This document shows positions 44,927 to 56,590 of a stretch of 64,000 bases of DNA, piece by piece. Numbering within the stretch: the stretch's first letter is position 1; every line of letters starts with the position of its first letter. The DNA lies in assembly GCF_030253575.1 (NCBI RefSeq), contig NC_080559.1, positions 34,529,501 through 34,593,500 of the forward strand. Direction: 5' to 3'. A program made the position numbers and the translations under genes. The notes under the pieces were generated by a model. The model made no database searches. It saw nothing but the letters and a program-made list of their open reading frames with translations, and was not told the DNA's origin. The stretch is from Rhododendron vialii. Lineage: Eukaryota; Streptophyta; Magnoliopsida; Ericales; Ericaceae.

Positions 44927-46576
44927 TCACTGATCCGAACTGAGAGTGTTGAAGAGTTTAGGGCAAATATAAACAGAACAAAACGACTGAACACCCATCA
45001 GCAACATCATCAACGCAACAGCAAGAATTGTGAGGAGCTGCCAAGAACCATACACAAAGTTCTTCATCCTCCTATAAACCCTAACTGCCCTCGTGTTGTT
45101 GAAGTACTTGTTGACATCTTCAATCGTCTTGTCAATCAACGGCACATTCGTGAGCCTAACACATTTACTCATGCCATTGAAAAGTAGTGCAACATCGGCA
45201 TCACTCTTGAGACTATTGACGATGATTTTCTTTTCCCTCAACAGTTTTGCATCTTCAGCCGTGTCTACAATCCCATTCATTAGCTCTATGTATCGCGTGA
45301 AAGCAAGTGATTCGGACCCGATTGAGGCCTCATATGCCACTAGATTCCTCATTATAACTTCAGAATTGACGTTAAGGCTGATGACTGGGAGGTAGAATTT
45401 CTTGGTTCTCTGATCGAACCTAATGGTCGCGATTCTACCGGTGGTAGGACAGAATCGCACCCCGGCATAAGAAAGGTCGGATACCGAGGGAATCATGATT
45501 TCTTCTACTTTGGGAGTTTTCATCCCCTCGTTTTCGGGGTTTATATCTTCTATACTTTTTGATGCTATGATTCCCTTTGGTACACTAGAAATAAATTTTC
45601 CAGACACGCTAACTATGTTCTTAACCGGTTTTGTGATTTTACTTATAAACCCTACGGGTAGTTTCAATAACATGTTCCAAAGATACGTGAAAACTTGACT
45701 AAGCTTACTTGAATCCAAGCTCAGGTTTTTCTCAGAGCTTGGAGCTTCACTTTCCCCATATATGTTGCATGGTTTGACGGCCGGTCCAACCAATTTGGGC
45801 TCGATGATCAAATGGTACAGAAGATCCAATAAATGAGCATGCTCGGACACTTCATCAGACAAAATGAGATCGTCCCCGATTTTGAGCGGAGAAATCAGTC
45901 TACAAAAATGCATGAGTATGGTCCGTGTGGAAACTGGACGAAACAAATCTTCGGCCACTTCAAGATGCGATGAGCATTGCATGGACAGGATCTTGCTTAG
46001 AACAAAGATCGGAATCTGATTTTCAAGCATCAGTATGTCACCGAGGACTGCCTCGTGGGCCAATTTCCTCCCGGTGGAGTCGACCAAATGGGCAGTGGTA
46101 ATTGAAGGGGTGGAATTATAACAACGAAGAAACTCGAGCAGGAAAAGCCCATCGATGGCCATAATCCAAGCTAGGGTTTCCTCCTCGAAATCCAAGTACT
46201 TGTGGTAGCATGCTCGAACTCTATGTTCAAGCTTGCTAAGCCCGCTAACAAGCTGTTTGAATTCAAGACTTCTAAACTCTTGTTGAAGCTTGATTGCCGC
46301 GGCAAGCTTGTACCTCTCCATGTCATAGAGCTCGGTTCGAAGATGGTGGTACGGGCCTAGGCCGATGACTTGTGGCACATAGGCCTTGGGCTTCAACGCA
46401 CTTAGCGTTGCTGGTACTCGAAAGATGGAAACCGGGTCGATTTCCACCTTCACATCTTTTTCCAAAATCTTGCTGATTTGGGCTATCCATCGTTGCTCAC
46501 CTATACATCGTTGCTCACCAGAGCTTGATTCAAAAATAGAAGTTGAGGCCATATATGTTTGGTTTGAGGCTACCAA
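44927..46576 (-). CDS. DUF247 / UPF0481 membrane protein, copy 1
   Basis: Single exon, 549 aa. DUF247 proteins are plant-specific with unknown biochemistry; in grasses some act as pollen determinants of self-incompatibility, but that role cannot be assumed here. Seen: N-terminal IFRVP..L....YVPQVIGLGPYHH, central WIMAIDGLFLLEFLRCY, DILMLENQIPIFVLSKILS, then HLLDLLYHLI, a conserved late block LNVNSEVIMRNLVAYEAS and a C-terminal membrane segment at about residues 513-535. The N-terminus has an in-frame 18-bp tandem duplication (GEQRCI-GEQRW) absent from copy 2. A TATA-like box lies at 46616-46623. Paired with copy 2 at 48924-50498 in the same orientation, hence a tandem duplicate. Confidence 0.95.
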   Translation of the reverse strand: MVASNQTYMASTSIFESSSGEQRCIGEQRWIAQISKILEKDVKVEIDPVSIFRVPATLSALKPKAYVPQVIGLGPYHHLRTELYDMERYKLAAAIKLQQEFRSLEFKQLVSGLSKLEHRVRACYHKYLDFEEETLAWIMAIDGLFLLEFLRCYNSTPSITTAHLVDSTGRKLAHEAVLGDILMLENQIPIFVLSKILSMQCSSHLEVAEDLFRPVSTRTILMHFCRLISPLKIGDDLILSDEVSEHAHLLDLLYHLIIEPKLVGPAVKPCNIYGESEAPSSEKNLSLDSSKLSQVFTYLWNMLLKLPVGFISKITKPVKNIVSVSGKFISSVPKGIIASKSIEDINPENEGMKTPKVEEIMIPSVSDLSYAGVRFCPTTGRIATIRFDQRTKKFYLPVISLNVNSEVIMRNLVAYEASIGSESLAFTRYIELMNGIVDTAEDAKLLREKKIIVNSLKSDADVALLFNGMSKCVRLTNVPLIDKTIEDVNKYFNNTRAVRVYRRMKNFVYGSWQLLTILAVALMMLLMGVQSFCSVYICPKLFNTLSSDQ

Positions 46577-46615
46577 AGAGTGTTGTGAACGTAAGAAAGA
46601 TGAAAGCTTATGTGT

Positions 46616-46623
46616 TTTATATA
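46616..46623 (-). promoter_or_regulatory. TATA box of DUF247 copy 1
   Basis: TATATAAA on the minus strand about 40 bp before the ATG. The leader (GCTTTCATCTTTCTTAC on the minus strand) is conserved with copy 2, which supports promoter conservation. Confidence 0.55.
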
Positions 46624-46839
46624 GCGCGACGCAAGGAGCTAGGGAGTGAAGCCTTGGGGTGGTCCGTAAAAAACTTCTAAGCTAAGTTTGAATGACCGAA
46701 TCTTGAATAGGAGTAGGAATATGATTACTAGGAATCAAATTCCTTGGAATGTGGTACCTGGAATATCTTGATTCCGCAATCAGAAACAAGCCGGTCCAAG
46801 CTTGATGCATATGGTGATCAATAGCAAAGGCGTGTTTGT

Positions 46840-48660
46840 GTGCTACAATTTCTCCTTTAACACAGGGTGCAAAATAATCTCCAAAAATAAGTCAATTTTG
46901 TCTGTTTATTCTCCATGCATGCTCAAGCTTATGCATGGATTAAATAATATGTGATTTCTTACTTTTTCCTTTTTAAAGTACCTAAAAAGACATTAGCCTC
47001 CGTTTGATAATGGTAGACATCAAATGAAGCAAAATTTTCATGACAGGCAGAGCAAAATTTTTCAGGTGAGGTTTCGATTAGATTACAATTCTGACTTTAT
47101 TTTTTTCTATTCTGATTTTGTTAGTTTTGGATCAATTTGTTTTGATTTTTTATTAATCTTGATTACAAGCATCTAAAAAATAAAACTTAATAAACAAAAA
47201 TATTAAAAATACTAAGAACAATTTTATTCAAGTTCAGATCAAGAACCTGAAACATTAATAATATTTTGGAAAAAAAGTAAATAAAGGTTTACCAGTACAA
47301 AAATAAGTCATTTCTATGAAAGTAAATTTATTTACGTTTACAAAATAGCTATGGATAATTTTTTTTCAAGAAAGTAAGATATTTTTTTTTTGCTTAGCAA
47401 AAAGATTTTATTAATCTTCATAAACGATTACAAAGATTAAATGAAACAATGGCACACCGACAAAAGCCACCCAAGACCACTAAAGAGGGCGGCAAGGCGC
47501 TAACCAAAAAAGCCAAAACCTGAGAAACTCCTAAAACACCCAAAAAACCAACCCCCAAACCCAAAACTCCACAAAAGCGAAAACCAACAAAAACTTCAAA
47601 ACCTAAAAGAAAAACTCCAATCCAAACCCCAAAGCCCATATCTCCACAAAAGCACACACAAACCAAAGCGAGATTCCGAATCAGAACGAAGGACCAACGC
47701 CAAAATCAACAAAAGCACACTAAAGGCCTCTAAAACTCCAAAGATAAAGAAGCATTTTCCTCCCAATCTGATGTGTCTTTTTTTTTTTACCTCCGCGAGG
47801 TTCTTCAAAGCATTCTCTCTCTCCGCAATTTCCTCATCTTCCATTTCAACCAATTTCCTAGCTAGCGATGGCATCCATTATATTCTTGTTACCTATTGTA
47901 GAAGTACTAGGTCGACACCAAATTTGGTAAGTGCAGTTGTTTGCTCATGTTACACTCTATATTCTATGATCTACCAAAAAAATAAAAATAAATCACCAAT
48001 AGGTGTGTGTCGGACCGCTTTTCTCTCCCAAAATCAATTGGTGTTATAGAGGGGTTCAATTAAGTCTTTTATGATATTTATTATCGCACCCGCAAGTTTA
48101 TTTTTAGAGCGGTCATAGAGAATAACATCGAGTAACCAAATCATTAGGATCACTCCGAGTCCAACTGTATGGAATGGGTCTTTATCGAAATGGAATGGAC
48201 TTATTTTTTATTGTCGATGGTGGAATCATTACACACACTATTCCTAGACCATCAGATCTTTTTTCCTAATGTCCCTAGACTCTTCCTCCAGACTTGGGCT
48301 TGGTAGTCGTGCAAGAAAATCTATATCCCATTAAAACCCAAGCCTAGAGAAAGAGTTGCGGGATACAATCTGGATTGAAGCTGGTATGACCAGTCAATTC
48401 AGTCTACATTCCATTAAGAACTCATTGAAAATTAAGCAAATTCTGTTTAAAGAAACTATTTTTAACAACTCTTCAAAATCTTTACCGATTTTTGAATATT
48501 GTCTCACCAATTTTTGAATACTCCATCTTCTCCACTCCCATTTCAAACTTATGCATATCATTGTTAGATAAATTGCAAAAACACTACCACTCACACGTAC
48601 ATCAGTCCCCCACACGACCTTCAACCTAATAGAAGGAATAAATTTCAAAAAATTTGGGTT
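46840..48660. repeat. DUF247-block flank, copy 2
   Basis: Paralogous to about 55380-56590: CCTAAAAAGACATTAGCCTCCGTTTGATAATGG (46980 / 55512), GACACCAAATTTGGTAAG (47913 / 56027), GGTGGAATCATTACACACACTATTCC (48209 / 56189). Interrupted by a minus-strand retroposon at about 47382-47865. No gene. Confidence 0.85.
47382..47865 (-). mobile_element. LINE-like 3' tail retroposon
   Basis: Absent from the matching site near 55940. A T-run at 47382-47391 marks the A-tail of a minus-strand insertion, whose last coding-like string is SFNLCN-L, followed by AATAAAATC before the tail. The same 3' end occurs at 51061-51420. Confidence 0.65.
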
Positions 48661-48923
48661 TTATAGTCTAAGTGTGACGATCTTCAACCGTTCTCGATGT
48701 ACCCACTTCAAGTCGGAACTTCCTATAAAAAAAGAAAAGAAAAGAAAAATCTATGGGATCCCAATCTAATAGTCCACGAGCTAAAAGTTTCAGATAAGTA
48801 GTACAAAGCATATGCAACACTATAATAAAATACAACTCATAAGATTAATTCAACAAGTAAGATTCATGAAAAATCATTTGTAAGCTAAAAGAAATCTCAC
48901 TCCAAACTGACCGTATTAAACGC

Positions 48924-50498
48924 TCAATCCGAACTAAGAGTGTTGAAAAGTTTAGGGCAACTATAAACAGAACAAAACGACTGAACACCCATCAGCAACA
49001 ACAGCAACACAACAGCAAGAATTGTGAGAATCTTCCAAGAACCATAGACAAAGTTCTTGAACCGCCTGTTAAACTTAACCGCTCTCGTGTTGTTGTAGTA
49101 CTTGTTGACATCTTCAATCGTCTTGTCAATAAAAGGCACATTCGTGAGCCTAACAGGTTTGCTCATGCCATTGAATAGTTGTGCAACATCGGCATCACTC
49201 TTGAGACTATTGATGATGATTTTCTTTTCCCTTAACAGTTTAGCATCTTCAGCAATGTTTATAATCCCATTCATTAGCTCTATGTATCGTGTGAAAGCAA
49301 GTGATTCTGACCCGATTGAGGCCTCATATGCCACTAAATTCCTCATTATAACTTCAGAATTGACGTTAAGCCTAATGACTGGGAGGTAGAGTTTCTTGGT
49401 ACTCTGGTCGAATTTAACGGTCGCGATTCCACCGGTGGCAGGACGTAATGGCACCCCGGCTTGAGAAAGGTGGGATACCGTGGGAATCATGATTTCTTCT
49501 ACATTGGGAGATTTTGTTCCCTCGTCTTCAGGCTTGATATCTTCTTTACTTTTTGATGGTATACTAGAAATAAATTTTCCAGACACACCACATATGTTCT
49601 TAACCAGTGTTGTGATTTGACTGAGAAACCCTATGTGTAGTTTCGAACACATGCTCCAAAGATTCTCGAAAACATTAGTACCAAACTTACTTGAATCCAA
49701 GTTCGGGTTGTTCTCAAGGATTGCAGCTTCACTTTCCCAATATATGTTGCATGGTCCAACGGCCGGCCCTGCCAATTCGGGCACGATCAAATGGTACAGA
49801 AGATCCAGTAAATGAGCATGCTTGGAGACTTGAGACAAACTGAGATCCTCCCGGGTTTTGACCGGAGAAAGCGCTTTACAAAAATCCTTGAGTGTGGCAG
49901 GAAACAAATCTTCGGCCACTTCAAGCTGCGATGAGCATTGCATGGACAAGATCTCCCTTAGAACAAAGATCGGAATCTGATTTTCGAGCATCAGTATGTC
50001 ACCGAGGACTGCCTCGTGGGCCAATTTCCTCCCAATGGAGTCGACCAGATGGGCTGTGGTAATTGAAGTGGACGAATTATAACAACGAAGAAACTCGAGG
50101 AGGAAAAGCCCATCGATGGCCATAATCCAAGCTAGGGTTTCCCCCTCGATTTCCAAGTACTTGTGGTAGCATGCACGAACTTTATATTCGAGCGTGCTAA
50201 GCCCACTAACAAGCTGCTGGAATTCAAGACTCTTAAAATCTCGTTGAAGCCTGCTTGCCGCGGCAAGCTTGTACCTCTCCATGTCATAGATCTCGAGTCG
50301 AAAACGGTGGTACGGGCCTAGGCCAATGACTTGTGGCGTATAGGCCGAGGGCCTCGAAACACTTAGCGTTGCTGGTACTCGAAATATGGTAACCGGGTGG
50401 TCGATTTCGACCTTCACCTCTTTTTCCAAAATCTTGCTGATTTCGGCGAGCCATCGTTGCTCGCAGGAGCTTGATTCAAAAATGGAAGTTAAGGGCAT
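48924..50498 (-). CDS. DUF247 / UPF0481 membrane protein, copy 2
   Basis: Single exon, 524 aa, the same domain order as copy 1: IFRVPATLS..YTPQVIGLGPYHRF, WIMAIDGLFLLEFLRCY, DILMLENQIPIFVLREILS, HLLDLLYHLI, LNVNSEVIMRNLVAYEAS and a C-terminal membrane segment near residues 490-510. It is shorter mainly in the variable middle (about 200-330), where copy 1 has extra residues. Frame fully open and high identity to copy 1 in the conserved blocks, so probably functional. The start MPLTSIFESSSCEQRW aligns with MASTSIFESSSGEQRC of copy 1, where an upstream in-frame ATG adds eight residues. Confidence 0.95.
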   Translation of the reverse strand: MPLTSIFESSSCEQRWLAEISKILEKEVKVEIDHPVTIFRVPATLSVSRPSAYTPQVIGLGPYHRFRLEIYDMERYKLAAASRLQRDFKSLEFQQLVSGLSTLEYKVRACYHKYLEIEGETLAWIMAIDGLFLLEFLRCYNSSTSITTAHLVDSIGRKLAHEAVLGDILMLENQIPIFVLREILSMQCSSQLEVAEDLFPATLKDFCKALSPVKTREDLSLSQVSKHAHLLDLLYHLIVPELAGPAVGPCNIYWESEAAILENNPNLDSSKFGTNVFENLWSMCSKLHIGFLSQITTLVKNICGVSGKFISSIPSKSKEDIKPEDEGTKSPNVEEIMIPTVSHLSQAGVPLRPATGGIATVKFDQSTKKLYLPVIRLNVNSEVIMRNLVAYEASIGSESLAFTRYIELMNGIINIAEDAKLLREKKIIINSLKSDADVAQLFNGMSKPVRLTNVPFIDKTIEDVNKYYNNTRAVKFNRRFKNFVYGSWKILTILAVVLLLLLMGVQSFCSVYSCPKLFNTLSSD

Positions 50499-50565
50499 GT
50501 TTGGTTTGGGACTTTGAGGCTATGAAATAGTGTTGTGAATGTAAGAAAGATGAAAGCATATGTTG

Positions 50566-50572
50566 TTATATA
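50566..50572 (-). promoter_or_regulatory. TATA box of DUF247 copy 2
   Basis: TATATAA on the minus strand about 68 bp before the ATG, in DNA conserved with the copy 1 promoter. Confidence 0.5.
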
Positions 50573-50842
50573 GTGCGAGGCGAGGAGGGAGTGAATTTTG
50601 TTCTAGATTAGTTTCACATGTGAATCACATTTTTTATTTTTTTTACTAATGATCATTTGATTGACAATGTTGATATCTTCAATCCACTCATCCTCTTCTC
50701 AAATACTTTATGATAGAATAGATTAGGTTTAACGAATGACAAAAAAAAAAATTAATGCTACTTGTACGTTGTTCCCCTCTCTTTTTCTTGTTCTATCTCA
50801 TAAATAGCAAAAATCATTAGTACTTTCTTTTTCTAAGCAAAA

Positions 50843-51055
50843 TAATTTTTTTTTTGGTAATTAAACAGAGGAACAACCCTTCGGCTGAGTCACTATTGGA
50901 TCCGTCTGCGCAATCCAAAACTTCGGGGGAGACTAGCACAACAACCCACTGCCATGATTCCCCACTTAAATCATGGTTTGTCTCTAGGGAGAATCGAACC
51001 CTACTATGTTGCAAGCGCAAGTTCGCCTTTATCATGTTGATAACCCATAGGTGGG
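50843..51055 (-). mobile_element. tRNA-derived SINE with 11-bp target duplication
   Basis: Flanks TCTAAGCAAAA at 50832-50842 and 51056-51066 are identical. The minus strand shows a B box GGTTCGATTCTCC (about 50990-51002) and ends in an A-tail (T-run near 50846-50855 on plus). About 213 bp. It interrupts the tail of the LINE-like retroposon at 51061-51420. Confidence 0.88.
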
Positions 51056-51060
51056 TCTAA

Positions 51061-51420
51061 GCAAAAGAATTTATTAATCTTTAATTATAAAGGATTGCAA
51101 AGATTAAAAGAATATAAGGGCACATCGGCATAAAGCCACCCAAGACCTAAAGGAAGGCAAGACGCCAACCGAAAAATCGAAAAATCAAAGAAAACCGAAA
51201 TGAAACCAGCCAACAACCTCTCGAGCCTCAACCCCAAACAAGCAATCGGAGACCAAAACACCAAAACCAAACCAAAGACACCAAACCAAAGATATCCGCA
51301 CACCAAGCTCGAACAAAGAAACAGCCAAAACTACCTAAATCTGAAGGAGAAAAACCGAGCACATACGCAAATTGAGGGGTTGGGCAACCGAAAAATAGCG
51401 AGCCCCGTTCGGTTGGGTAT
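51061..51420 (-). mobile_element. LINE-like 3' tail retroposon
   Basis: Same 3' end as 47382-47865: minus-strand SFNLCN-L followed by AATAAATTC and a tail, now split by the SINE. 5'-truncated; no RT domain within. Confidence 0.6.
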
Positions 51421-51590
51421 TTTGGTTTTGGATTTGTAATTATGACCTTCTCTATTTCTAATCATTACTTTTATTTTTCTTTCTATCTCTTTTCAATCAT
51501 TACATTTATTTTCAATCATTACTCTACTTCTCTCTATACTTATTACTTATAAATTCAAATCCAAAATACCCAAAACGAATAAGGTCAGCA
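51404..51590. mobile_element. Short inverted-repeat MITE
   Basis: CCCCGTTCGGTTGGGTATTTTGG..TTTGGATTTG on the left mirrors CAAATCCAAAATACCCAAAACGAATAAGG on the right. Confidence 0.65.
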
Positions 51591-52726
51591 AGACTCGACG
51601 TTAAAACTCCAAGGCGCTTCTCAAAATCATTAGTACTTTTCAGAGCTTTTTGATTTTATTTTATAATTTCGGTGTTCGACTAGCCTACGCAATTTGTTGA
51701 GTGTTTTTAAAAAAAACATCTTTAACATGCATTTATCTCGATTCCGTAATCAGACACAAGGCGGTGATTGTATCGTACCTTGATGTATACATAGTACTGA
51801 TCCATAGGAAAGGAAAGGAAAGGTAAGTTTGTGTACTACAATTTCACGATTAATAGAACATGATTGACAGTGGTCCATTTTTGTTAGAACAGACAAATAT
51901 TGCACAAATATGGAGTCCAAAATACAGTAATCTCCAAATATGGGATGGACCACAATTCTTTGTACGGGCCTCAAGGCCCATTCTTGTTGTTTGTGATGTG
52001 CCTCGCCGTCCAAAAAAAAAATAAAAACCGGTGGAAATCATTCACAGAAATTCGATGCCTCGTTTGGATGGAATTTGAAAATTTTTGGGTTTGATTTTTG
52101 AGATAATAAGTGAAGAGAGAAATTAGGGTAATAATAATAGATAAAGATAATGAGTAGAGAGAAAAATGATTGAAAATATGGGTAATAAATGGATAGAGAA
52201 ATAAAAATAATAATTGGAAGTAGGGGTAATGAATATTTTTGGAGTTGAATTTTTTTTTTCCAAAACTCCATCTTTGGAAAAAATCCATTCTGCTGTTATC
52301 AATGATAAAGATCGACGGCCGGAGTGCCACTTTTGATCTATACTTTTAGTACGGTTTTACACGTGACGCACGTTTTATATGAAAATATCAGTTTCACTGT
52401 GGAGTCCCACGTTAACTAGGGAAAGTTGAATTGGTATATGTAACGTACCACGACCAACTACTGTGGTTTTGTCGTTTGATAACTTTGAGTATTTTAGTTT
52501 TGGTAGTGGGTACGTGGAGAGAGAAATAGGGCAATGATTGGAGAGAGAAATGAAATTAATAATTGAATAAATAAGAGAATAATTGGAGAAAGATATAAGA
52601 TAATAATTGAAAAACAAAGTTAAATTTGGAAACTAATAAAGCCTGTATAACTTGAGATCAACCTTTTGAGCCACGTGGTTAGGTTAAGAGTTTACAGGTG
52701 AACTGACGCAAGTCGTTACACACACA

Positions 52727-52810
<84 letters not shown>

Positions 52811-53324
52811 CTCTCTCGTGTGTCTAATTATTTCCTCCGTCCCAAATCGTAATTAAAAATCCCTCCCATGTGTAATGGCAAAACTTTAAAAATCCCTCCC
52901 ATGTCTAATACTGGTAGAAGTTAAATCCAGTATTAACCTTCAGATCAAAATTTTAGAAATTTCACTACAAGATCAGGACGGACGGACAGATGAGCACGGA
53001 CGACCACCCTACCAACATTTCAAGTTTTTGATAGAATTTTAGTAGGTTTTATTCTTCTTTTTTTTTTAAAAAAAACTGTTATTCTCAAGGGGAACTTAAT
53101 TTTTCTACAACATTATTACCATTTGTAATGGCAAAACTAATGTCGAATGGAGATAACCCAGGAAGAAAGAGAGATCTAGCTAGTGTTTGGGCTTTAGATC
53201 AGTAAAGTGTTTAAGCCATAATTTTATGGGCCACTTTGGATGAAGCAACCATAGGCTTCATGTGGTTCTCACACGCATAATTGGAGGCCCATATAATTAT
53301 GTTTGGCTTCAACTTCAAGGTTAT
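51591..53324. other. Intergenic with (CT)n and purine-rich tracts
   Basis: (CT)n at 52729-52806, preceded by a short (CA)n. Degenerate GAGAGAAAT-AATAATTG tracts at 52110-52260 and 52510-52620. A Stowaway-like left end (TCCTCCGTCCCAAATCG) near 52833 without a partner. No gene. Confidence 0.5.
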
Positions 53325-53775
53325 TGTAAGAGTATCTCCATCGGTCTAAGCAAATTTTTAGCCATTTTGCTTAGGATATTTCTCTTGGCTAGCCACCAAA
53401 CAAATTCAATACCCAACAATCTAGCCATTTGGCTCAACAAAATCACAAAACCCATACGTATACACATTTATACGCATATTCGTCAACCAGGTGGTGATCC
53501 GGATGAAGCCCAAAACAAAGCAGCATATCCGGCTGGGTGGGTGGTCATCCGAAAATAGGACAGTCCCGGAAAGTCACAAAAATTGACCAACGGACAATAT
53601 AATTATTCTGTACGCCTACCAAAAGCCCAGAAATACTTTAATGCGGTAAAGTTAGAATAGAGCGCTTGATTTTGTGAAATTGTGAAAAAGTGGCTAGCTA
53701 GCTACTTCCCAAAAGTGATTTTTGAGGTTTAATTTAGTCTAAAATTTGCTGAGTTTGATAAAAATGCTCTTAGAT
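53325..53775. mobile_element. Probable MITE with GAGTATCTCCATCGG end
   Basis: Begins TAAGAGTATCTCCATCGG and ends TTTGATAAAAATGCTCTTA, an imperfect inverted pair typical of GAGCATCTCC elements. Inner arms GCTTAGGA / CTAGCCATTTGGC are weak. Boundaries approximate. Confidence 0.5.
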
Positions 53776-53823
53776 AGTGAAAGGAACCCAATTAAATAGT
53801 AGATTGTACACATCTTTAATGCT

Positions 53824-55570
53824 ACTTGTATGTTGTTCATCTCTCTCTTAATTTCACCTTATAAATAGAAACTATCGTTAGTATTAATTTCCAATTTTTT
53901 AAGGAAAAATATGAGGAGTGATTTTGTCACTCCCATTTGTATCTGTATAACTGTATTAGGTAATTTATTTTGCGAGAAAAAAAAAGTACCATTAATAAAA
54001 ATGGGGAATGGCAAAATGATTCCAAAAAATATACTGTAGGTCACAATTATCGATTATGATTACTTGTAGGACCCCGTCGTTGTATCTGGTGCCATGCGAT
54101 CTATAGGTCCAGCTGTGCTTCTGTTATAAAATTCTCCATATACTGGAGTATCAATGAGATTCCAAAAGGTATTTACAGGTGTCCATTAAAAAAGGAAAAA
54201 GCACACAAATTGTTGTTCTTCTAGATAAGCTATTTGACTTATTTTTTTGTTTTTTTTCAAAAAAAATTTGCATTTGTTAGTTTTTCGTCAATTTTTTGAA
54301 AATTATTACTTCGTCATGACGAGAGAAATCTAAAAAGTAAAAGATTACCATCGAAATCTAATTTTTTTTAAAAAAGACAAAAATAAGTCAATGAGCCAAT
54401 TTTTCGTCTTTATTAAAAAAAAAATTGGATTTCGATCGTAGTTTTTTACTTTTTAGATTCCTCTGGTCATGAAGAAGCAATAATCCCCAAAAAATCAACA
54501 AAAAACTAACAAATACGAAAAAAATTAGAATAAAGATAAAAAAAAAAAAAAGCCAAGTGGCTTGTTTAGAAAAATAACCTATGGGATGGACCGTAATTCA
54601 TTTGACCGGGCCCAAAAGCATTCTTTATTGTTTATGACGTGAAAACACCATAATTCCTTCTTCCATCCCGATTTATTTATCTCATTTTTAGGTTTTCATA
54701 AGTCCTGATGGATAAAATTTTCTTTTTTTCCCTTACTCTTTAGAAATAAAGTAACTTTTCGAAAAACTTGACGGGTAAATGTAGGAAAGTAAAATAGTTT
54801 TAGGTGTAATTATTATGCTTCCTAAATAAGTTAGATTTTCAATATTAAACAAAAAAAATTTATTAGACATGTGATTAGTTTCACACACACAAAGAAATAG
54901 TCACCACACCATGTGAGTCACTCTTTGTCTCCCAACCAAACAAAAGGATCATGTACTGCAGGTCTAGAGGTGCACTATAGGGTTGTAGTGAATGATACGA
55001 GCTATCCGTTCGGCAATCTTTGGTTAAGATTTCAGCTTCGTCCATGCAAATTTGAGCCGTACATTCGAGATGTACTCTGGACCATAGATTGCCATGACGA
55101 ATTGCTCAGATCATGCAATACAAACTTATAGTGCACCCTTTCACTATAAAGTCCCTGAATTCCTCCCAACTATTCAATAAAAGTGAATGATAATCTCACA
55201 ACCATAATCTCACAACCATAATCAAGTAATTTTCATATTATTCACTCTTATCCATCCATTCACTAATTAATCTCTCGTATAACATATCCACCTCTTGTCC
55301 ATTATTCTTTCTTATCTATTCAAAATCTCATACGTCCAACAAATGGGCTGTTAAGGAGCAAGGATATAATTGTCCTACGCCTTAAATAAGGCCTAAATTT
55401 ATTCTCCAGGCATGTTTGTCTGCCTGCTTGCCTGCATGTTCAATCTTATGCATGGATTAAAAAAAGAAGAAAAATATGTTATTTCTTACTTTTGCCTTTA
55501 AAAAGTATCTAAAAAGACATTAGCCTCCGTTTGATAATGGTAGATATCAAATGAAGCAAAATTTTCATGA
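53824..55570. repeat. DUF247-block flank, copy 3a
   Basis: Paralogous to 36946-38170 but with a MITE at 54223-54577 and no DUF247 reading frame left. No gene. Confidence 0.75.
54223..54577. mobile_element. MITE, CTAAATAAG family
   Basis: Left GATAAGCTATTTGACTTATTTTTT, right GGCTTGTTTAGAAAA. Strong internal pairing (GAGAAATCTAAAAAGTAAAA with TTTTACTTTTTAGATTCCTC). Confidence 0.65.
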
Positions 55571-56590
55571 CAATGGTAGATATCAAATATATGAAGCAAA
55601 ATTTTCAAGACAAGCAGAGCGATTTCTTTAAGGTGAGGTTTGGATTAGATTAATTACTACTCTGAATTTATTTTTTCTATTCTGAATTTGTTAGTTTTGG
55701 ATAAATTTGATTTGATTCTTTATTAATCTTGGTTAGAAGAATATTAAAACTAAAAATTAATAACCAAAAACATTTAAATTACTAAAAGAAATTTTATTCA
55801 AGTTCAGATCAGATTGAGAACCTGAAACATTAATAATATTTTGAAAAAAAAAAGTACTCCTAAATAAAGGTTTACCAATATATAAATAAGTCATTTCTAT
55901 AAAAGTAATTTTTTATGTGTTTGCGAAATAGCTATGGTACAAGTACTACATTGTAGCTAAATTCCTAGCGATGACATCCTTTATATTCTTTTTACCTAAT
56001 ATTGTAGAAGTACTACGTTAGCACGTTGACACCAAATTTGGTAAGTAACTTATTGAGTGCCGTTGTTTGCTCATGTTATGTTCTATATCCTATGATCTAC
56101 CCCCAAAAACAAAAACAAAAAAACCACCAATATATAGGTGTGGAATGGGTCTTATCGCAATGGAATGGACTTATTTTTTTTATCGTTAATGGTGGAATCA
56201 TTACACACACTATTCCCGGGCCATTAGATCTTTTTAGTCTCTCGTGACTCTTCCTCTAGACTTGGGCTTGGGTGATAGAGCAAGAAAATCCGTATCTCAT
56301 TAAAGCCCAAGCTTAGAGAAAGACTCGTGAGATCGAAACAATCTGAATTAAAGCTTGTATGACCAGTCAATTCAGTCGGCATCCCATTAAAAACTCACTG
56401 AAAAGCAAATTCTGTTTAAATTAATTATTTTTAACAACCCTTCAAAATCTTTACCAATTTTTGAATATTATCTCACCTAGTCATGGATATATATGCATGG
56501 TACTTCCTCTTCTCCCCTCCTTTCAAACTTATGCACATCATTGTCTGATAAATTGCAAAAACATTACCACTTGCACATTAATCGAAATTG
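55571..56590. repeat. DUF247-block flank, copy 3b
   Basis: Continuation of the block, paralogous to 47030-48660 without the retroposon. Provides the empty site for 47382-47865. No gene. Confidence 0.75.

Noticed and set aside
45093-45395. Plus-strand frames of 60-100 codons within the DUF247 genes
   Set aside because: They are antisense shadows of the intact minus-strand frames, and the same shadows recur in the paralogue at 49102-49389.
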